Source: Stenogyne calaminthoides (lineage: Eukaryota > Streptophyta > Magnoliopsida > Lamiales > Lamiaceae). Taken from it: a DNA stretch of 64,000 bases. This document shows positions 53,853 to 64,000 of the stretch, in pieces (position 1 is the first letter of the stretch; each line of letters begins with the position of its first letter). A program made the position numbers and the translations under genes. The stretch lies in assembly GCA_037126765.1 (NCBI GenBank), contig JBBCBC010000031.1, forward strand, positions 11,169,638 to 11,233,637, in the 5' to 3' direction. The notes below the pieces were generated by a model, which saw only the letters and a list, made by a program, of their open reading frames with translations, did no database searches and was not told the origin of the DNA.

Positions 53853-56800
53853 ATGCCGGGAGTAATGTTAGCTCTTGGTTGGAATTGTAGGGGTCTGGGT
53901 AAATCCGCTACAATTCCGGCATTGTGTGATCTCGTTAGAGCTCGGCGCCCATCTATTGTTTTCCTTTGTGAGACTCTTGCCAATTCAGCTAGGCTAGAAC
54001 TTGTTCATGTTAAGTTAAGGTTTCAAAATTGCTTTACTGTTGATTGTATTGGCCGGAGTGGTGGCCTTAGTTTTTTATGGAATAATAATGTGGGTTGTTC
54101 GTTGTTGTCTTATTCGTGAAATCATATTGACATGAAAGTTAACTATAATGGTGTTGATTGGAGAATGACTGGCTTCTATGGTTGTCCGGAACGCAATAGA
54201 AGACATACTTCTTGGAATTTACTTCGAACTCTAGCTGATGTGAATTCCTTGCCTTGGGTCTGTTTGGGCGATTTTAATGATTTACTTAGTGGTGCTGATA
54301 AGAATGGTCGGGTTCCTCATCCCCCTCACTTGTTTCGGGGTTTCAGGGAAGTCATTGAGTATTGTAGTTTTACTGAGGTGAAGTTTTGTGGGCACAGTTT
54401 TACTTGGTCTAGGGGACGGGGTACTCCCGATTTCTTAGAAGAGCTGTTGGATCGAGCTTTTGGTAATCAACAGTGGCACCTTTTGTTTCCGAGGGCAAAG
54501 TTGAGGAATCTAGTTGCACCTGTATCGGATCATAATCCGATTTTATTAGATTGTGAGCCTACTCAAGTTTTACGGCATAAGAAACGGTTCCGGTTTGAAA
54601 ACAAGTGGCTTGAGGAGGTAGATCTCCGGTCTATTGTGAAGCACAGCTGGGACGGGTTTGGAGATTTTTTATTAACGGAAAGGCTATTGGCTACAGCTGA
54701 CACGCTTTCCTTGTGGGGTGATCACATAGCTACAGTTTTCAAACAAAATAAGAAAGAGTTAGAGGATGAATTACGTAACTTGCAAGGAAAAGTGGATGCT
54801 GCTTCTTGCAATAAATATGGTTTATGCCGAAAGAAATTGGGGGATCTTTTGACGAAGGAGGATCTTTTGACGAAGGAGGATCTGTATTGGCTGCGAGACG
54901 GAGACCTTAATACAAAATTTTATCACCGAGTTGCTTCGAATAGAGAAGTTGCAGAGGACTGATGGTGTTTGGGTCGAGTCTCAAAGGGATATCTCGACAA
55001 CGGTTGTGAGTTACTTTGAAGAGGTGTTTGCGGCTGGACATATTAGGGGAGACCTTGATGAATTACTCTCGTGTGTGCATCCAAGTGTGACGGAGGAGGA
55101 TAACATTCGGTTGACTGGGGATTTTTCCTTCGAGGAATTTACGATTGCGGCGAAGCAAATGCACCCGGATAAATCCCCTGGACCTGATGGTTTCAACCCT
55201 GCATTTTATCAGAATTTCTGGGACGTGGTTGAGAATGATATTTATTCGACATGTCTAGATTGGTTACGACATGGACAGTTTCCGGGCGGGCTGAATGATA
55301 CTCTTGTTACTCTCATTCCAAAATGTGAATCCCCGGTTTCTATGAAGGATCTGAGACCCATTTTGTTGTGCAACGTTGTGTACAAAATACTTTCGAAAGT
55401 CTTATGCAATCGATTGAAGAGTGTCTTGCCGGATTTGGTGGATAAGTCCTAATCAGATTTTGTTGTAGGGAGGTCTATTCAGGACAGTATCTTAATTGCC
55501 TTCGAGCTAATTCACACAATGAAACGTAAGACGAAAGGAAGGTTAGGAGAGATGGCGGTGAAGATTGATATTAGTAAGGCATATGACCGAGTTGATTGGT
55601 CCTACATGGAGACCATATTAAGAAGGATGGGGTTTGGTGAGATGTGGATTGGATGGATGATGCTATGTGTTCGAACTGTACGTTATAGCTTTAAGGTAAA
55701 TGACGAGATTGTGGGGCCAATTGTTCCAGGGAGAGGCCTACGTCAAGGTGACCCTCTTTCCCCTTATCTGTTTATCTTATGTGCGGAGGGGCTCTCTACT
55801 CTTATGCGCCGGGCGAATCGAGATGGGAGGTTACATGGGGGGAAAGTTTGCCGCCGTAGTCCAGTGGTATCACATCTACTTTTCGCGGATGATTGTCTAC
55901 TATTCTGTTGGGCAACTCGTTCGGAGGCTCAAGCACCCAAAGATGTGCTCACCTTTTATGAACAAATTTCGGGACATGCTATAAACTATGGAAAATCGGG
56001 TACTTTCTTCAGCTCTAATGTGGATGCAGAAATGAGAACAGAGTTGGGGCAGATTCTGGGGATCACTCAAAGTATTAATACGGGTCGTTATCTGGGCCTT
56101 CCTTCCCTTATTGGTCGTAATAAGAAAGAGGTTTTTGCATATATTCGAGATCGGTTATGGCAAAAACTCACCGCTTGAAAAGGTAAAAAGCTATCAAAGG
56201 CTGGAAAAGAGGTCTTGGTTAAAGCTTTTGCTCAGGCTATTCCCACGTATTGCATGAGCATTTTTTTGTTAACCGATACTTTTCTTGATGAAATTCAGAG
56301 AATGATCAATGTTTTTTGGTGGAGTAATGATTCAAACCGTACTAAGGGTCTTATTTGGACGGGTTGGGATGAGTTATGTATGGACAAGAGAGTTGGGGTA
56401 TGGCTTTTAAAAATCTCCATCTCATTAATTTGGCACTTCTGGGAAAGATGGGTTGGAGGTTGATTAATGAGCCAAATGCCTTGGTTTGTCGGATTCTTAA
56501 GTCGAAGTATTTTCATGGAGGGGATTATCTTTCATCCTCTATCGGCCGTAACCCAAGCTATACCTGGCGCAGTATCTGGTCGGCAAAGGACTTAGTACGG
56601 CGAGGGATCCGATGGAAGATTGGAATGGTTAATGCAGTTACGGTGTGGAATCAGCCTTGGCTGGATTCCGACGATGATTTTTTTCTCCGTACGCCGCTTG
56701 TGCAAGGTTTTGAGGATATGGTTGTTTCAGATTTGTTTATCCCGGGCACGTATTTTTGGGATGTTCCTGTCATCCGAGAGGCTTTCCTGGAGGAAGATGC

Positions 56801-57911
56801 AAACCATATTCTTAGCACGGCAATTCCCCCTGTTGGAGTCCCAGATACACTTGTTTGGCATTATGATAGGACTGGAAGATATACTGTTCGTTCAGCTTAT
56901 AAGCTGGGCATGTCCCTGATTAGGAATACAAATGATGAAAGGCCTGGAGGGTGGGCTCGCTTATGGTCGCTACAAATTCCGCCTAAAGTAAAGGCTTGTG
57001 TTTGGCGGATTTGTAAAGGTTTTACTCCGACGAGAGCTGAACTAAGACGACGTCATTTGATGGTAGAGACGTCTTGTGGTGTATGCGGAGTGGGCTGTGA
57101 AACAGGATGGCTTATTTTCATGGATTGCAACTTTGCCCAAGATTGTTGGCGTCTTGTATCGATTATCAATCCTCTGGAAGCCATGGTTATTCATGTCGAT
57201 GGTTTGATTGAATGGGTGCTGAACCTCTTAATTTCTTTACCCATTGAGATAGCTGAGATCTTTTGAATGTTATTATGGGATATTTGGCGGGAACGAAATG
57301 CTCGTGTTTGGAATTCAAAGTGTTCTGAGGCTGCTGAAGTTGTTCGACAGACTGGATGATTCCTTGTTGAATGGAAAGAAGCTCGCTCTTCGACGTCGGC
57401 GCACGACATGAATTTGCATTGTAGATGCTGGCACAAACCGCCTCGCGACTTTCTGAAATTGAACATTGACACAGCTTTTTTCTTGGATACTTGGGAAATG
57501 GGTCTTGGTTTCATATTGCAGGATGAGTGGGGTAATCACATCTATAGCAGGACTCATGCAATGCCGGGAAAGTATAAGTCGTAGGTGGGTGAGGCGATTG
57601 GGTTGCATGAAGCTCTTTCTTGGATCAAAGAAATGGGATTAATACGGGTGATACTTGAGATGGATGCAAAATTGGTGGTGGATGCAGTTAATTGTCATAG
57701 TAGTGCGAACTCAACTTTTGAGAATATCATTGACGGTTGTCGGTCTGTTTTAAATTCTAACCCACATTTTTCTGTTAAGTGGGTTCCTCGTGATGCCAAT
57801 TATATGGCTCATCTTTTGGCTAGGAAATCTAGAGACTATTCAAGTCCTCATTATTGGGTCATGCGTCCGATCTTTGTGGATCGCCTTCCCAATATGTCTT
57901 GTTCGTGTTGA
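53853..57911 (+). pseudogene. LINE ORF2: endonuclease, reverse transcriptase, zf-RVT, RNase H
   Basis: The endonuclease begins MLALGWNCRGLGKSATIPAL and keeps its catalytic motifs (NCRG, CET, GDFND, SDHNP). The RT has SPGPDGF, the KIDISKAYDRVDW motif, GLRQGDPLSPYLF and the catalytic FADD at 55882-55893. A zf-RVT region (..LQIPPKVKACVWRICKG.., CGVCGVGCETGWLIFMDC) and an RNase H domain (LKLNIDTAFF.., EMDAKLVVDAVNCH, DANYMAHLLAR) follow, ending at 57911. Lesions: stops at 54117 (TGA), 55450 (TAA where Gln is usual), 56176 (TGA where Trp is usual), 57264, 57357 and 57582, and frameshifts near 54950 and 56395. ORF2 would nick target DNA and prime reverse transcription there; this copy cannot. Confidence 0.88.
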
Positions 57912-57945
57912 GTTTGTTTTTGCTTTCAAAAAAAATAATAATAAA

Positions 57946-58311
57946 GTAAAATGAAGAATTTGTTCCGTCAAATGGGTGACTCGTGGTGCTCTAACCACTA
58001 GAGCTATTTCACTTTGTCAAGTCAACATCATATAATAACAAAAACTATTTCTAACCTATATGGATTTTAATTCTATTTTTTAGTATTTGATATTTTTTTA
58101 AATTAAGATATTATTTTTAGAAAAAATTCGTACGAGACGATCTCATACATGAGATGTAGTACAAACTAGCACAAATTAACACTCAACACTTCTAAAATGT
58201 TAAAACATTATGTCCAAATTATGCTCCGCTTCACAGTGAAACTGTCTACAAGTGTGCCCCTTCTATTTACTATTTTTTTTTAAGTATTTACTCAAACAAA
58301 GAAGTGATTAA
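57946..58311. other. Intergenic, no feature seen
   Basis: AT-rich DNA between the LINE tail and the next MITE. Short words such as GTGACTCGTGGTGCTCTAACC are suggestive of a tRNA-derived scrap but do not fold into a gene by eye. Confidence 0.4.
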
Positions 58312-58732
58312 GAGCCTGTTTGACTAAGCTTCTGTTAAACATCTTATAAGCTCTAACATCTTATAAGTTGTTTTAAAAGCTTATACGATATAATTTTTAA
58401 GTAGTTTATAAGTTGTTAAAGTGTGTGGCTAATAAAGCTTATAAGTTCTAAAAAGTAATTTTAATTTAATATATTATAATTTATTTTTTGTATTGAGATG
58501 GTCTGGTCTGGAATGGGGTGGGTTCAGACCGGGTTCGGGCTGGGTTGGGATCGGGGTGGTGGAAATGGGGTATAGCTTATTTAGTTTTAGTAAAATAAGT
58601 TGAGATATTCCAACTTATTTTTTTATGAGCTTATTTTAAGATCTTATGAGATGTTAAACATCTTATTTTACCAAACAAATTTGAGGAGCTTATAAGTTTC
58701 TAGACAGCTTATAAGCTGAGCCAAATAGGCCC
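58312..58732. mobile_element. Tourist-like MITE
   Basis: Termini GAGCCTGTTTGACTAAGCT and, reversed, GGGCCTATTTGGCTCAGCT; TAA on both sides (58309-58311 and 58733-58735). The body repeats CTTATAAG words, with a G-rich core at 58500-58570. Non-coding, about 420 bp. Confidence 0.7.
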
Positions 58733-58910
58733 TAAATTGATTTTTTTGATATTTTCTTTTGTCTCGTCAACCGAAATCGTGCATTGCGACGGTCCACACC
58801 GTCGTCATGCCGTAATTTTCAAATCGGATGAGGATTTTAAATATAAACGGACGTTTATGTTCATTTTAACAAAAAATATAGTAAATTTATTAAAAATAAA
58901 ATATACTAAT

Positions 58911-58911
<1 letters not shown>

Positions 58912-58952
<41 letters not shown>
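58912..58952. repeat. (AT)n microsatellite
   Basis: About 20 AT units, uninterrupted. Confidence 0.85.
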
Positions 58953-58955
<3 letters not shown>

Positions 58956-58989
58956 CACCGGGAGTAGATATAAATCGAAGTAAAAATCT

Positions 58990-59050
58990 TGGCCCATGTT
59001 ATCAGCACCCTTTCTTTAAGAAATACACCACATAGATTAATTAGCTTTGA
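58990..59050. repeat. Isolated copy of the 5071/6424 element terminus
   Basis: GTTATCAGCACCCTTTCTTT followed by AAGAAATACACCACATAGATTAA matches the terminal block at 5091-5135 and, reversed, 6371-6415. Only one end is present here. Confidence 0.45.
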
Positions 59051-59449
59051 CAGGATTAGTACACCATCAATAAATTTTCTAAATTATCCTTGTCTCCCTT
59101 AACCCTTCATTCTCATCTACATTTTGAAAAATCAAAACATACACCTCCGGAAAGAGAGAAACCTTTCAAACTAGTCTCCTACCGCCGCTGCTTCTGACCA
59201 CCGCAACCCATTGTTCGCCTCATTCTTCCACCCTATGTTTTAAAAGCGGAAGCGGACGTCGACTCGGGCAATGTCAGCGCTTTTGGTCGGACCGGTTCAA
59301 CCGGGTCTAATCGATTTTAAAGAGGATGATTCGATATGACGTCATAAATACGTAATATATAATTAAATATATAAATTATAGAATATATTATTAATTATAA
59401 TACAAAATTTTAGTATCCAAAATTTATCTAATGAAAATCCCATAGCCCA
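59051..59449. other. Unassigned; contains a GGTTCAACC-type scrap
   Basis: GGTCGGACCGGTTCAACCGG and ACCCTATGTTTTAAAAGCGG near 59232-59310 recall the element at 19211-20557. The rest is AT-rich, no gene. Confidence 0.35.
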
Positions 59450-60601
59450 TTAAACCTTATCACACAATAACCCACTTAGGCCCATGAGTGTGATATGGTT
59501 TTTTTGAAAAACAGGAACGTAAAGAACATCTCTTAAAATTAAAATCTTGTCTTCAAACGACAGGTGCACTTCTCCCACTGCTTCAGCTGCCACTCTCGTA
59601 GCATCGCCTAGCGTGATGAGGATCTCACTTCCACTAAGTTGTCGCGTCCGCTTGAACCCCTGTAACGTGAAACAAACATGATCAGTGGATCCCGTATCCG
59701 CTACCCACGAATGGGTAGCATACTCCGCCAAACAAGTTTCAACAACTATTGAGTGAGAATTACCTTTCTTTCCATTCCTTTTGGGTTTGGAACATGCCGA
59801 CCTCCAATGTCCCTTTTCAACGCAGTTGAAGCACTTCCCCTTAGCCGGATTCCTCACTCCACCCTCATTCTTCACCTTTCCTTTGCCCTTGGCAACACTT
59901 GAGTTAGCTTGGCTTTCACTTTTGGCTTTCTTCTTCTTCTTGCCTCCTTTTGGCCTAGAAGAAGAGGATGGACCGATTGCCGCTAAAGCTTGGCTGCTCT
60001 CTCCTAATATTCCTTCAGCCGAGACAAGAGCTTGCAGTAGATCAGGCAAGGTGAACTTCTGATTGTTCATTTGATAATTCAACCTGAACTGCTCAAAGCT
60101 TTTGGGCAAGGAATAGAGTATGAAATCGATTTGGGTCTCGGTGTCATATTCAGCTCCAAGAACCTCAAGTTTGTTAAGGTGAGCCATCATCTGGAGAACA
60201 TGATCCCTTACGGGTGTTTCCTCCATCATTTTCATCAAGAGCATGTCCCTCTTGGTGATCTGGTGAGCCACACGATTCTGATGTTGAAACATCGCTTTAA
60301 GATTGATCATGATGTCTGCAGCGGTCTCAACGTTTTGGTGTTGGTGTTGCAACACATCTGACATTGAAGCCAATATGGTACACTTTGCCATTTCGTTAGA
60401 ACGCTCCCAGTCAGCATATTCTTTCTTAACCGTTTGAGTCGACTCATCAGATGGCTTCTCTGGTTTGGGTGTAGTAAGAACCCAATTATGGCTTTGTGCA
60501 GTGAGGACAATAGTAAGTTTTTGATACCAATCAACAAAGTTTTCTCCAGTAAGCAGATTGTCTTTTAGTATATTGAACAGTGGATTAAAAGGTTGCGACA
60601 T
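59450..60601 (-). CDS. Copia gag-protease, 3'-truncated
   Basis: Start chosen at MSQPFNPLFNIL (60601), where copia gags usually begin; the open frame extends 28 codons further upstream to 60685 without gag-like sequence. The gag domain has FVDWYQKLTIVLTAQ, then a middle region with ILYSLPKSFEQFRLNY. A basic KGGKKKKKAKS stretch leads to the zinc knuckle CFNCVEKGHWRSAC (C-x2-C-x4-H-x4-C), and the protease starts with WVADTGSTDHVC, whose D-T/S-G is the active site. The frame is uninterrupted to a stop at 59450, after ..KNHITLMGLSG, where an intact element would enter integrase. Gag would form particles; the protease is cut before its end. Confidence 0.85.
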   Translation of the reverse strand: MSQPFNPLFNILKDNLLTGENFVDWYQKLTIVLTAQSHNWVLTTPKPEKPSDESTQTVKKEYADWERSNEMAKCTILASMSDVLQHQHQNVETAADIMINLKAMFQHQNRVAHQITKRDMLLMKMMEETPVRDHVLQMMAHLNKLEVLGAEYDTETQIDFILYSLPKSFEQFRLNYQMNNQKFTLPDLLQALVSAEGILGESSQALAAIGPSSSSRPKGGKKKKKAKSESQANSSVAKGKGKVKNEGGVRNPAKGKCFNCVEKGHWRSACSKPKRNGKKGNSHSIVVETCLAEYATHSWVADTGSTDHVCFTLQGFKRTRQLSGSEILITLGDATRVAAEAVGEVHLSFEDKILILRDVLYVPVFQKNHITLMGLSGLLCDKV

Positions 60602-62066
60602 GATGAAACTGAAAATAAACATACATCTTGTGTCAATATCCGGATCAACACAAAGAAAATCACACAATTCGATCACATAATTCATATTAAAATCTCAAAA
60701 AAATATGAACATGCATCAGCCAACATCTCAAAACAAATTTAAATGAGCCTCTTGGGAGGGTCATCATTTAAATCACATTCAAGCAGGTTACAAACAAGAA
60801 CAGTTACAAACCTTTAATTAAAAAAAATTTAATAGTCGACTCCCACTTGACCAATATAAAATTGACAGGGACTTCGGTGAAGTATATACATATCAATTTT
60901 ATACCTAAGTAATAATCATGATTAAATACAGAATTACTACTTCGTTTTGATTGAGCCTCTTGGGAGGGTCATCGTCGCCACTAATAATAATTCACAATCA
61001 TCCTTTTGAGAATTTATTCATGTGAAAGCTATCTTTTGGCCGTCCCGAAGGGGAATTTCTCCAAAAGATTTCACAAATAAATAAATCATGGAGGTCAAAA
61101 TTAATTTGATTCGAAACCAAATTAATTATTAAAACATACTTAGTAATTTTTTAATTTTGAGATTTTTAGTTGGGATATTCTCATGCAAACACATTTAAAC
61201 AAATTACATAAAGCATAAGAAAAACAACAATAAATCAAGCAAAACAGAAAATAAACATATTGGGCACAAATTATCCAACTGTCCTGGTTTGATTTTCCTT
61301 GGCTTGATCTTGAAGAGATGCCGTCTTGAATTTCTCCCACTCATTCGTCTCGAATTTTTTTTTGTCTCGAAGTGCCACTTAAGTAGCTTTGCAAATCCAG
61401 AGGCCTTCAAGATGCCGATCCGGAGGCCCACTTGGCGGCGGCAGCGTCCGTCTTGCTGGCCTTGTGTAGCGTCGCCCTCGATAAGCCTCGGCGACCTCGG
61501 CTGACGGCAATTAAACCAGCGTAGTCTTGGCCTTGTATCTCCCGTCGCCCTCGCCTATACCCCGTTGCTCATACCGGCCCGCCATGCCAGCATGTCTGCG
61601 TTGTCCTTGATTCATCACCGCAGTGCCGGAGCGACACTTGCTGGCGCCGTGCGCCGCGCCCGTTCAACGATGATGTCGCGTAAGCCTTGGCATTGCCTCG
61701 CCGCACGTTCGCGCGATGCATCGCCGCTTCGTCTGAGTTAAGATGCTGTCTTAACTCCATAAAATGCTCCATCTTCGTCTTCGATCAGGTTACAATTTAT
61801 TTAACGAAAAATAAATACACCTTAAATCTAGACTAGTCTATTACATTGAACAAATCAAATAGCCTAATCTACTCGTGAATTTTCTCACGAGAAAACAAAT
61901 CCGAACGAGTCGAATTAAAACCAACATTCATACGCATGAAAAATAAACACATTAAATATCATGACAATTGGATACCTGCAAAATAGGTCTAGCAATTCTA
62001 CTATCCAATTTTCAATTTAATGTCTAACATAATTTAAATAACAATTTAAAAGTCAGAGCTCGAAAC
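60602..62066 (-). other. Copia leader with a GC-rich block
   Basis: Between PBS and gag. GAGCCTCTTGGGAGGGTCATC occurs in two places 211 bp apart (about 60743 and 60954). 61290-61790 is strikingly GC-rich (GCGGCGGCAGCGTCC.., CGCCGTGCGCCGCGCCC) within an AT-rich element. It contains a minus-strand open frame of 67 codons (61569-61772, MEHFMELRQHLNSDEAAMHR..). No known domain was recognised; it may be captured or domesticated leader sequence. Confidence 0.5.
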
Positions 62067-62083
62067 CTGAGCTCTGATACCAG
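62067..62083 (-). other. Initiator-Met tRNA primer-binding site
   Basis: The minus strand reads TGGTATCAGAGCTCAGG two bases after the LTR end. TGGTATCAGAGC is the standard plant iMet PBS. Confidence 0.9.
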
Positions 62084-62085
62084 TT

Positions 62086-63796
62086 GTTGGGAAAATATGG
62101 GTGCCCGGATCTATTCGAGATGATTTTAAATACATATTTAAATTAATCAATTAATTACTAACATGAATTAATCCTAAATCAGTTCAACATAATAATTAAT
62201 AAGCAAATAAACAATCATGCGTACACATAATCCACGTAAATCCTAAGCATGTGGAATGTAGGAGTTACGAGATTACGTACCTCTTGTAGAGACAACCGTT
62301 GAGATGTTGGATCAACCCAAAGAGCCTTCCCAAATATGTCCCAAGTCCACGAACGTAATTCGGTGGGAGAATTCATACGAACGATTTTAACAAGAGAGAA
62401 AAAATAAAATATTTTGCCACCACCTTTGTGGATTTCTAATATTTCCAACACATGAAATTACTTTGGGGATGAAAAATTCATCCCCTATTTATAGAACTAA
62501 GGGGGCCGATTTTTTCAATGAAAAAATAAGGAAGAAAATCCCTTTCTTGATCTCCAAGAAATCTTGAATATATCTCCTATATTCTTTTCTCCTTAATTAA
62601 ATTTTTCCATAAAAATCTTATTCCCCTTCTATCCTATTATTTTAGAAAAATACAAGGTAATAGGAATCAAGATTTGACTTCTTGAATTTATGGGATAATT
62701 ATTTATTCCAAGAATACTTATCTCTTTCCATAAAATCTTTTCAAGAAAATCAAGAAAATCTTTCTTCTTCTTTTTCCTACAATTTTCGAAAATAATTAGG
62801 AAATATTAGGCAAGAATATTTTCTTCTCCTTTTCATTAATTGGACTTTATTTTGGGCTATTTGAGGGGCCTTTAAGAGAATTAAGATTTGACATCCAATG
62901 GACTATTAAGCTATAATATTGGGCCAAATATTATTCAAGTCCATTAATATTAATTTACTCCACTATAAAATTAATATTGAACTATCCATCTTAACCCATA
63001 TTACGACTTTACTATAATATGGCTCCCGATCATTATTTTCCGTGTTTAAGATTATCTTAGTTCATTAATTAATTAAGCCACTGAACAAGCTTTATATTAA
63101 TTAATATCTTTGTCCTTGGAGTAAAGACAGCTCAACATTATTATCCATACCGGAAATAAATTTCCACTTGCAAGATTTGGTATGATAAAGATTCTGAGCC
63201 ACCAAGGGGACAAATCAAGCAAGACGTACTTGCACACGATCCTCCGTATTAAATGTCAGCAATCGTCATGTAATTAATAATATTGTCCAATATATAAGGT
63301 ATCGAATCACATTGACTCTCTTCCTATCATAAGTCAAAGCAATAGTTATTAATTCCACACGATCCTATTTAAGGGACGGAGATTAAGAAATAACACACCA
63401 CTGAGGTCTAATTCTTGTATATTTAGTACCGAAAAATTTATCCTCCTGTAGATCCTTATTCAGTGCATCTAAATGCACTAGTATAATCTCTTGGTCAAGA
63501 CAAGTCAATCTGAGCCTTATACTTCAACCTTTCATGATGGTTTGTTCATTTCCATCTGGGTTGTGAATTTGTACTTAATTACGAGGAGTTGTTAATTTGA
63601 TCTTCTGTGATCTGGTATCACCAAATTAACTACAACGTAATACGTACTTAACTTATTAAACGGGTTTGCAATAAATATATATAACATTCATTCATATTTA
63701 ATGCAACAGTGATTAATATATTATTTCCGTAAATAAATAAGAAAATCCAGTTTGGTTATACAAAGTAAAATCATACTTTTCAGTATAACCCCAACA
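62086..63796 (-). repeat. LTR of the copia element (1,711 bp)
   Basis: The + strand begins TGTTGGGAAAATATGG and ends ATAACCCCAACA, so the LTR is bounded by TGTTGGG/CCCAACA inverted ends with TG..CA. A partial copy in the opposite orientation lies at 31302-32745. It is the 5' LTR of the minus-strand element, next to the PBS. Confidence 0.85.
62485..62494 (-). promoter_or_regulatory. TATA box of the copia LTR
   Basis: On the minus strand CTATAAATAG lies in a block conserved with the LTR fragment at 32541, followed by GGGATGAATTTTTCATCCCC, a short inverted repeat near the presumed transcript start. Confidence 0.55.
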
Positions 63797-64000
63797 GCAT
63801 CAACCAACAAACAAACAAAATTTCAGTCCACATGCTATAGGAATCTCAAATGGAGTGCAAAATATAACAATGAAGACCCATGAAACAAAGAATGTATAAA
63901 AAGAAAATTTCAGTCCACACAAGATTGTAATAATTTAAGTCCACAGAGAAACAATGGATACCAATAAACAATGGATACCCACAATAAACAATAGATACCC
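63797..64000. other. Window end, short direct repeats only
   Basis: AATTTCAGTCCACA occurs twice (about 63820 and 63907) and ACAATGGATACC.. type words three times at the very end (from about 63951). No gene or element end could be defined. Confidence 0.4.

Larger units (their letters stand above)
52330..57945 (+). mobile_element. L1-type LINE, near full length, decayed
   Basis: Order: 5' UTR with two 151 bp units, ORF1 (DUF4283-like plus zinc knuckle), ORF2 (APE endonuclease, reverse transcriptase, zf-RVT, RNase H) and a short A-rich tail AAAAAAAATAATAATAAAG at 57928-57945. The combination is that of plant L1-clade LINEs with a C-terminal RNase H. Several stops and frameshifts make it inactive. 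The exact 5' end and target duplication were not resolved. Confidence 0.88.
59450..63796 (-). mobile_element. Ty1/copia retrotransposon, truncated
   Basis: Minus strand order: one 1.7 kb LTR (62086-63796), primer-binding site, long leader, gag and the start of protease, then a break at about 59450. Integrase, reverse transcriptase, RNase H and the second LTR are missing. The gag type and the protease following the zinc knuckle directly identify Ty1/copia. Nonautonomous. Confidence 0.85.

Noticed and set aside
52330..57945. LINE as an intact autonomous element
   Set aside because: Multiple in-frame stops and frameshifts in both ORFs.
57960..58030. Possible tRNA gene (GGTGCTCTAACCACTAGAGC)
   Set aside because: Only a D-arm/anticodon-like word; no acceptor stem or T-arm could be paired, so at most a SINE or tRNA scrap.

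Overview
The window is nuclear DNA of a flowering plant, most likely a eudicot. It is AT-rich and intron-rich with plant-type GT..AG splicing, and it is crowded with plant transposable elements: chromovirus-type Ty3/gypsy, Ty1/copia, L1-type LINE, tRNA-derived SINE, Stowaway, Tourist and MULE-like MITEs, and a Helitron-like element. I saw no tRNA or rRNA gene and no CRISPR array. Species cannot be named from what I can see.

The backbone is a head-to-tail array of Mediator subunit 15 (MED15a-like) copies, all on the + strand. Their KIX-domain starts lie near 1.3, 6.8, 17.0, 34.9, 43.6 and 48.9 kb; intron-like remnants at 240-700 suggest a seventh copy to the left. Copies share exon order (three KIX exons, a Gln-rich exon, two short exons of a second conserved DWQEE..YQKIKSMNE module, then a long Gln-rich exon) and also share introns, 3' flank and intergenic spacer, so they arose by segmental tandem duplication. 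By my reading only copy 3 (16969-23930) is open through all seven exons (504 aa), and it still lacks the long C-terminal half of plant MED15. Copy 6 (48870-50510) encodes a KIX-only protein of 100 aa. Copies 1, 2, 4 and 5 are broken downstream of the KIX exons, but the KIX frame itself is open in every copy.

Layout. 0-4.1 kb: diverged copy 1 and its 3' remnant. 4.1-6.4 kb: LINE RNase H scrap and a TIR element. 6.4-14.1 kb: copy 2, carrying a MITE, a SINE and a poly(A)-only insert. 14.1-16.7 kb: Stowaway MITE, a Pack-MULE-like element with a captured gene fragment, and more MITEs. 17.0-24.2 kb: copy 3 with a GGTTCAACC-rich TIR element in intron 3. 24.5-30.4 kb: a complete but decayed gypsy element nested in a Stowaway MITE. 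30.5-34.6 kb: LINE scrap, copia-type LTR fragment and AT-rich filler. 34.9-39.6 kb: copy 4. 39.7-43.4 kb: Helitron-like and MITE material. 43.6-47.7 kb: copy 5. 48.0-50.5 kb: MITE and copy 6. 52.3-57.9 kb: near-full-length decayed LINE. 58.3-64 kb: MITE and a truncated copia element (gag-protease, PBS and one 1.7 kb LTR).

MED15 is the Mediator tail subunit whose N-terminal KIX domain binds transcription activators (in Arabidopsis MED15a/NRB4 acts in salicylic-acid signalling). A cluster that keeps making KIX modules without the Mediator-anchoring part could yield competitors of the true subunit, but that is inference. A block rich in GGCCCA/AGCCCA motifs is conserved upstream of copies 2, 3, 5 and 6 and is missing from copy 4. 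Because the copies are aligned paralogues, they provide empty sites that date many of the insertions relative to the duplications.
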